Part shown: piece after piece, positions 7,130 through 9,870 of the stretch
Layout: the number at the start of each line of letters is the position of its first letter
How positions within the stretch are numbered: the first letter of the stretch is position 1
Source: Pseudomonadota bacterium
GTDB lineage: Bacteria; Cyanobacteriota; Vampirovibrionia; LMEP-6097
Length of the DNA stretch: 9,870 nt
NCBI GenBank assembly: GCA_009924885.1
Contig: RFQS01000071.1
Coordinates: forward strand, 1-9,870
Direction: 5' to 3'
Program-made: the position numbers and the translations under genes
Notes under the pieces: model-generated
What the model saw: the letters and a program-made list of their open reading frames with translations, nothing else
Told to the model about the DNA's origin: nothing
Databases searched by the model: none

Positions 7130-7144
7130 TTGCACGTGATGCAA
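7130..7144. promoter_or_regulatory. Short inverted repeat just downstream of trhP
   Basis: TTGCA-CGTGA-TGCAA is a 5-bp inverted repeat with a five-base spacer, located 13 bases past the trhP stop codon and about 100 bases ahead of the protease start. It has no T run typical of a strong terminator. It could be a weak 3'-end hairpin or a protein-binding site for the protease promoter. Confidence 0.3.
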
Positions 7145-7157
7145 AGGTATCCATCCC

Positions 7158-8570
7158 TTACACTAGAGCCGTTTCAGATCTCTGCTTTAAACTTACTGGG
7201 TCTTTATAAGGCATACGAAATATCGCATGCTCAAAACCTTCTGTTAAAGCTACTGGTATTTTAATAAACGCATTTTCACCGCCACCATGAAGATGCTCTG
7301 TCAGTTTAACTTGATTAGCATTTACATCTTCTGGAAGATAATCTGGATGCCCTTTATAATAAGCCTCTGCTAAATCAAAATCAAACTGCTGATTAGGAGT
7401 AATAACAGTAAGCGTATCTCCTTTATCTATACGGTTTTTAATTTCAAGTTCGGCTACCTGAGAAGCTTTATCATAAGATACTAACCTAGCAGCATAAAGA
7501 TGAGTCTGAATGCATGTATCTTTTTCTAATTCTTGAGCTTTAGCTTTAGCATTTCGAGCATAGAAACCAGGGATAAAACCACGATTAGCAGTAGTAGATA
7601 ATTCATCTAGAATCTCTCTTCTATCCTGTTCTGTGAGCACGGCTCCAGTTTTTAGTTTATCTAAAGCACGTTTATAAGCTCTCGCTACTATACTCGCGTA
7701 GTACTCAGTCTTATTACGCCCTTCGACTTTAAAACTAATTATCCCAGCATCCATAAGATCTTTCATGTAATCCACCGCACAGAGATCTTTTGAGTTCATA
7801 ATATAAGTACCATACTCATCTTCATCTATACTCATGAACTCACCTTTACGCTGACCTTCTTCTAAATAAAAATCACCTTCAAGCGGCACATAGTTCGTAG
7901 TGACATCATCGAAATGGCCTTGTTTTTCATATCTCTCTTTATCGTCATTAGCGTAAACTTTAAAACCCCATCTACAGCTGTGCGAGCAAGTTCCTTGATT
8001 AGCATCTCTGTAACTTAAATAATTAGAAAGTAAACAGCGACCTGAATAGGCCATGCAAATAGAACCATGAACGAAAGCCTCAAGCTCAATATCTGGCACA
8101 TGTTCATGAATCTCTTTAATTTCCTGAACATTAAGTTCACGAGCAAGAATAACTCTCTCTACTCCATAATTTTTCCAGAATTTAACTTGAGCCCAATTCG
8201 TATTATTTGCCTGAGTAGATAAGTGAATAACTGCTTCAGGAAAATGCTCTTTAGTTTCAGCGATAAGACCAGGATCAGTCATGATAAAGGCATCTGGCTT
8301 ACAATCCATCATTTCCTTCATAGCTTCCATAAAGCCTTTTATTTTATTATTATGTGCATAGATATTACAAGTTAAATAAGCCTTTTTACCTTGTTTATGT
8401 ACATAATCAACAGTCTCCTGAACTAGGTCTATATCAAAAAAATCATTCTCTCTAGCTCTTAGACTGTAACGTGGCACACCAACATAAACGGCATCAGCAC
8501 CAAAAGCTAATGCGTAACGCACCTTCTCAAAGCTGCCACCAGGCATTAATAATTCCAGTTCTGCTGTCAT
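7158..8570 (-). CDS. trhP: U32-family tRNA hydroxylation protein TrhP (YegQ-like)
   Basis: The protein belongs to the U32 'peptidase' family but matches E. coli YegQ/TrhP along its length. TrhP is involved in prephenate-dependent hydroxylation of uridine 34 (ho5U) in tRNA. Landmarks are LLMPGGSFEKVRYALAFGAD near the N-terminus, NWAQVKFW (125-132), the U32 signature EAFVHGSICMAYSGRCLLS (164-182), and NQGTCSHSCRW (191-201). The four cysteines C172, C179, C195 and C199 are placed like the cluster or metal ligands described for the U32 family. IMNSKDLCAVDYM and SFKVEGRNK follow, then a U32 C-terminal beta domain from about 355. At 470 residues it is close to TrhP (about 453) and much shorter than RlhA (about 650). 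It starts at ATG 8570 with no clear Shine-Dalgarno sequence. A direct protease role is unlikely. Confidence 0.9.
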   Translation of the reverse strand: MTAELELLMPGGSFEKVRYALAFGADAVYVGVPRYSLRARENDFFDIDLVQETVDYVHKQGKKAYLTCNIYAHNNKIKGFMEAMKEMMDCKPDAFIMTDPGLIAETKEHFPEAVIHLSTQANNTNWAQVKFWKNYGVERVILARELNVQEIKEIHEHVPDIELEAFVHGSICMAYSGRCLLSNYLSYRDANQGTCSHSCRWGFKVYANDDKERYEKQGHFDDVTTNYVPLEGDFYLEEGQRKGEFMSIDEDEYGTYIMNSKDLCAVDYMKDLMDAGIISFKVEGRNKTEYYASIVARAYKRALDKLKTGAVLTEQDRREILDELSTTANRGFIPGFYARNAKAKAQELEKDTCIQTHLYAARLVSYDKASQVAELEIKNRIDKGDTLTVITPNQQFDFDLAEAYYKGHPDYLPEDVNANQVKLTEHLHGGGENAFIKIPVALTEGFEHAIFRMPYKDPVSLKQRSETALV

Positions 8571-8595
8571 ACGTATTATTTTAGCTTAGATAGGC

Positions 8596-8611
8596 TTCTA
8601 AATGTTTAGAA
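8596..8611. promoter_or_regulatory. Inverted repeat upstream of trhP
   Basis: TTCTAAA-TG-TTTAGAA is a perfect 7-bp inverted repeat with a two-base spacer, 26 bases before the trhP ATG and 9 bases from the end of repeat R3. The spacer is too short for a good RNA hairpin, so a dimeric-regulator site is more natural. It does not match a consensus I can name. AT-rich DNA makes such repeats fairly common by chance. Confidence 0.3.
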
Positions 8612-8620
8612 AAATACAGT

Positions 8621-8741
8621 GGCACTGCTGCCAAACGTGCAAGTTCAAGGCTGAGGAGGACGAATGACCGCAGTGTACCAAGCGTACATGAGGATCATGA
8701 GGACGACGAAAACGCAGAAATTGGAGTTCGGCAACAGTGCC
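8621..8741 (+). repeat. Structured intergenic repeat, copy R3 (121 bp)
   Basis: The ends form a 16-bp stem, GGCACTGCTGCCAAAC (8621-8636) with GTTCGGCAACAGTGCC (8726-8741). Two positions mismatch on the plus strand but become G-U pairs in minus-strand RNA. The inner hairpin TGTAC-caagc-GTACA lies at 8674-8688: same stem as R1, different loop. The cores are almost identical to R1. The right end touches the peroxidase stop codon (8742-8744) with no gap, and the left end is 50 bases before trhP. It thus sits between two co-directional minus-strand genes, where it could act on termination, processing or stability of their transcript. Confidence 0.85.
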
Positions 8742-9870
8742 TTAAAGGGTTTTCAAGAAAAGTACTATCTTCGTCACATCTTCTTTTGGAATGCTTTTCC
8801 CGACTTGATATTCACCCATAATTTCTACAGTCCTAGATAGACTTCGAATAGTCCCATCGTGCAGATAAGGAAAAGTTTTCTTTATATTTCTTAAGGTTGG
8901 GACTTTAAATACATATCTATCAGCTTCGGCCCTCGTTACATTAAACCTGCCTAAATCTTCTTTAGCAAGTGGCATCTGTTTTAAACCATTAAGCCCCCCT
9001 GCTCTATCTGCAAAATAATCTTTATAGACACCCATTTTCTGAAAAGAATTCGCTCCCACTGAGACTCCTAGGTGACAGTTATTACAGTTATATTTTTTAA
9101 ATAACTCAAATCCTTGTTTCTCTTTATCAGAAAGTGCATAGTCATTACCTTTTAAATACGAATCGAATTTATTATCTGGGGTCACTAGTGATTTTTCAAA
9201 CTCACCAATAGCAATCGCTATCTTCTCTCCAGTAATTTCTTGAGAACCAAAAGCACTCTCAAAGAGTACTGTATATTCAGCATCCGCAGTTAATTTCGCC
9301 ACAACTTCATCCCAATTAGATCCCATTTCCAGTGGATTATGTACTGGGCCACTAGCCTGTGCAATTAAATCCTCGGCTCTTCCATCCCAAAATTGCTTAA
9401 TATTAAAAACTGAATTAAATACAGTAGGGGAATTAATACGCCCATGACCACCAGCAACACCTGTTGAGAATTGCATTTGATCAGTTCCACCCTTAGCTAA
9501 ATCATGACAAGAAGCACAAGAAATGGTGTTATCACGTGAAAGCCTAGTATCACTAAACAGCTTCTCTCCAAGAAGTATTAAATTCTGGTCTAATTCAAGA
9601 TCTTCTTTACTTGGAATAGGAATAAAATCACTATTACTAAGATCCTTAATCCAAGTCGTAACTATCTTCTTCTCAGTGTCACTAAAATGAGAATCCCAAT
9701 GCATAAGCTTGTATTGAAGTGGGGGCATAGAACCATTCTCTAAAACACTTTTTATCTTATTTAAGGAGGTAGAACTGATTTCTGAATCGAACTCTTTATT
9801 GAAAACTTCGATTTCCATATTAAAATAAGCTAAACCTTTCCTGATGTCTTGGTCTATTAAATCTTTAATA
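8742..9870 (-). CDS. ccp: Trihaem cytochrome c peroxidase, Ccp/YhjA type (5' end outside window)
   Basis: This periplasmic haem enzyme reduces H2O2 to water. Its nearest described relatives are E. coli YhjA/Ccp and the trihaem quinol peroxidases. The frame stays open from ATG 9818 to the window edge and encodes LIDQDIRKGLAYFN just before that ATG. This matches the haem-binding N-terminal domain of YhjA, which continues as LNKIKSVLENGSMPPLQYKLMHWD. ATG 9818 is therefore an internal methionine, and the first CxxCH and the signal sequence should lie outside. Numbering from that Met, the MauG/CcpA-type haem sites are CASCH (101-105) and CNNCH (245-249). SPTVFNSVFNIKQFWDGRA (130-148), NPLEMG, KVPTLRNI and PYLHDG are also conserved. 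It ends at FLKTL, about 15 residues shorter than YhjA, exactly where repeat R3 begins. Confidence 0.93.
   Translation of the reverse strand, partial: IKDLIDQDIRKGLAYFNMEIEVFNKEFDSEISSTSLNKIKSVLENGSMPPLQYKLMHWDSHFSDTEKKIVTTWIKDLSNSDFIPIPSKEDLELDQNLILLGEKLFSDTRLSRDNTISCASCHDLAKGGTDQMQFSTGVAGGHGRINSPTVFNSVFNIKQFWDGRAEDLIAQASGPVHNPLEMGSNWDEVVAKLTADAEYTVLFESAFGSQEITGEKIAIAIGEFEKSLVTPDNKFDSYLKGNDYALSDKEKQGFELFKKYNCNNCHLGVSVGANSFQKMGVYKDYFADRAGGLNGLKQMPLAKEDLGRFNVTRAEADRYVFKVPTLRNIKKTFPYLHDGTIRSLSRTVEIMGEYQVGKSIPKEDVTKIVLFLKTL

Noticed and set aside
7158..8570. Annotation of the U32 protein as a collagenase or peptidase.
   Set aside because: Full-length similarity to YegQ/TrhP and the four-cysteine pattern point to RNA modification; there is no recognised protease active site.
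135..8741. The repeats as a miniature inverted-repeat transposable element.
   Set aside because: Terminal repeats of 15-16 bp fit, but their sequence differs between copies, no target-site duplication is visible, and no related transposase is present. Not excluded, only less favoured.
135..8741. The repeats as a CRISPR array.
   Set aside because: Copies are thousands of bases apart, over 100 bp long, and there are no regular spacers or cas genes.

Overview
The window is AT-rich bacterial DNA carrying five recognisable protein genes and three copies of one structured intergenic repeat. A periplasmic-type trihaem peroxidase, a WecA-type lipid-linked sugar transferase and a signal-peptide-bearing subtilase point to a Gram-negative cell plan. 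The lineage cannot be fixed from the sequence. Two genes appear to start with TTG. I see no tRNA, rRNA, CRISPR array, transposase or phage gene.

Layout. The left edge may hold the last codons of a plus-strand gene (2-85), followed by repeat copy R1 (135-253) and a strong hairpin (256-286). Next come bioA (312-1754) and a wecA-like gene (1738-2880), both on the plus strand and overlapping by 17 bases. The gap between wecA and the next, convergent gene is filled almost completely by the expanded repeat copy R2 (about 2917-3124) plus a 32-base extra copy of its right end (2885-2916). The minus strand then carries, reading in its own direction from the right edge: a trihaem cytochrome c peroxidase (8742-9870, 5' end outside the window), repeat copy R3 (8621-8741), trhP (7158-8570), and a very large secreted subtilisin-like protease with seven Ig-like modules (3126-7028).

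Functions. BioA makes 7,8-diaminopelargonate for biotin. The WecA-like protein starts surface polysaccharide synthesis on undecaprenyl phosphate. TrhP takes part in tRNA wobble-uridine hydroxylation. The peroxidase removes peroxide in the periplasm. The protease is probably exported and sticks to, or acts on, the cell surface or surroundings. These are mostly unrelated housekeeping and envelope jobs, not one pathway.

The most interesting material is non-coding. The repeat family has near-identical cores, but its end stems and its apical loop differ between copies in ways that keep base pairing. That pattern fits a structured RNA or processing/termination element better than a simple transposon. 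The protease gene also has a 13-bp leader hairpin that would hide its Shine-Dalgarno sequence.
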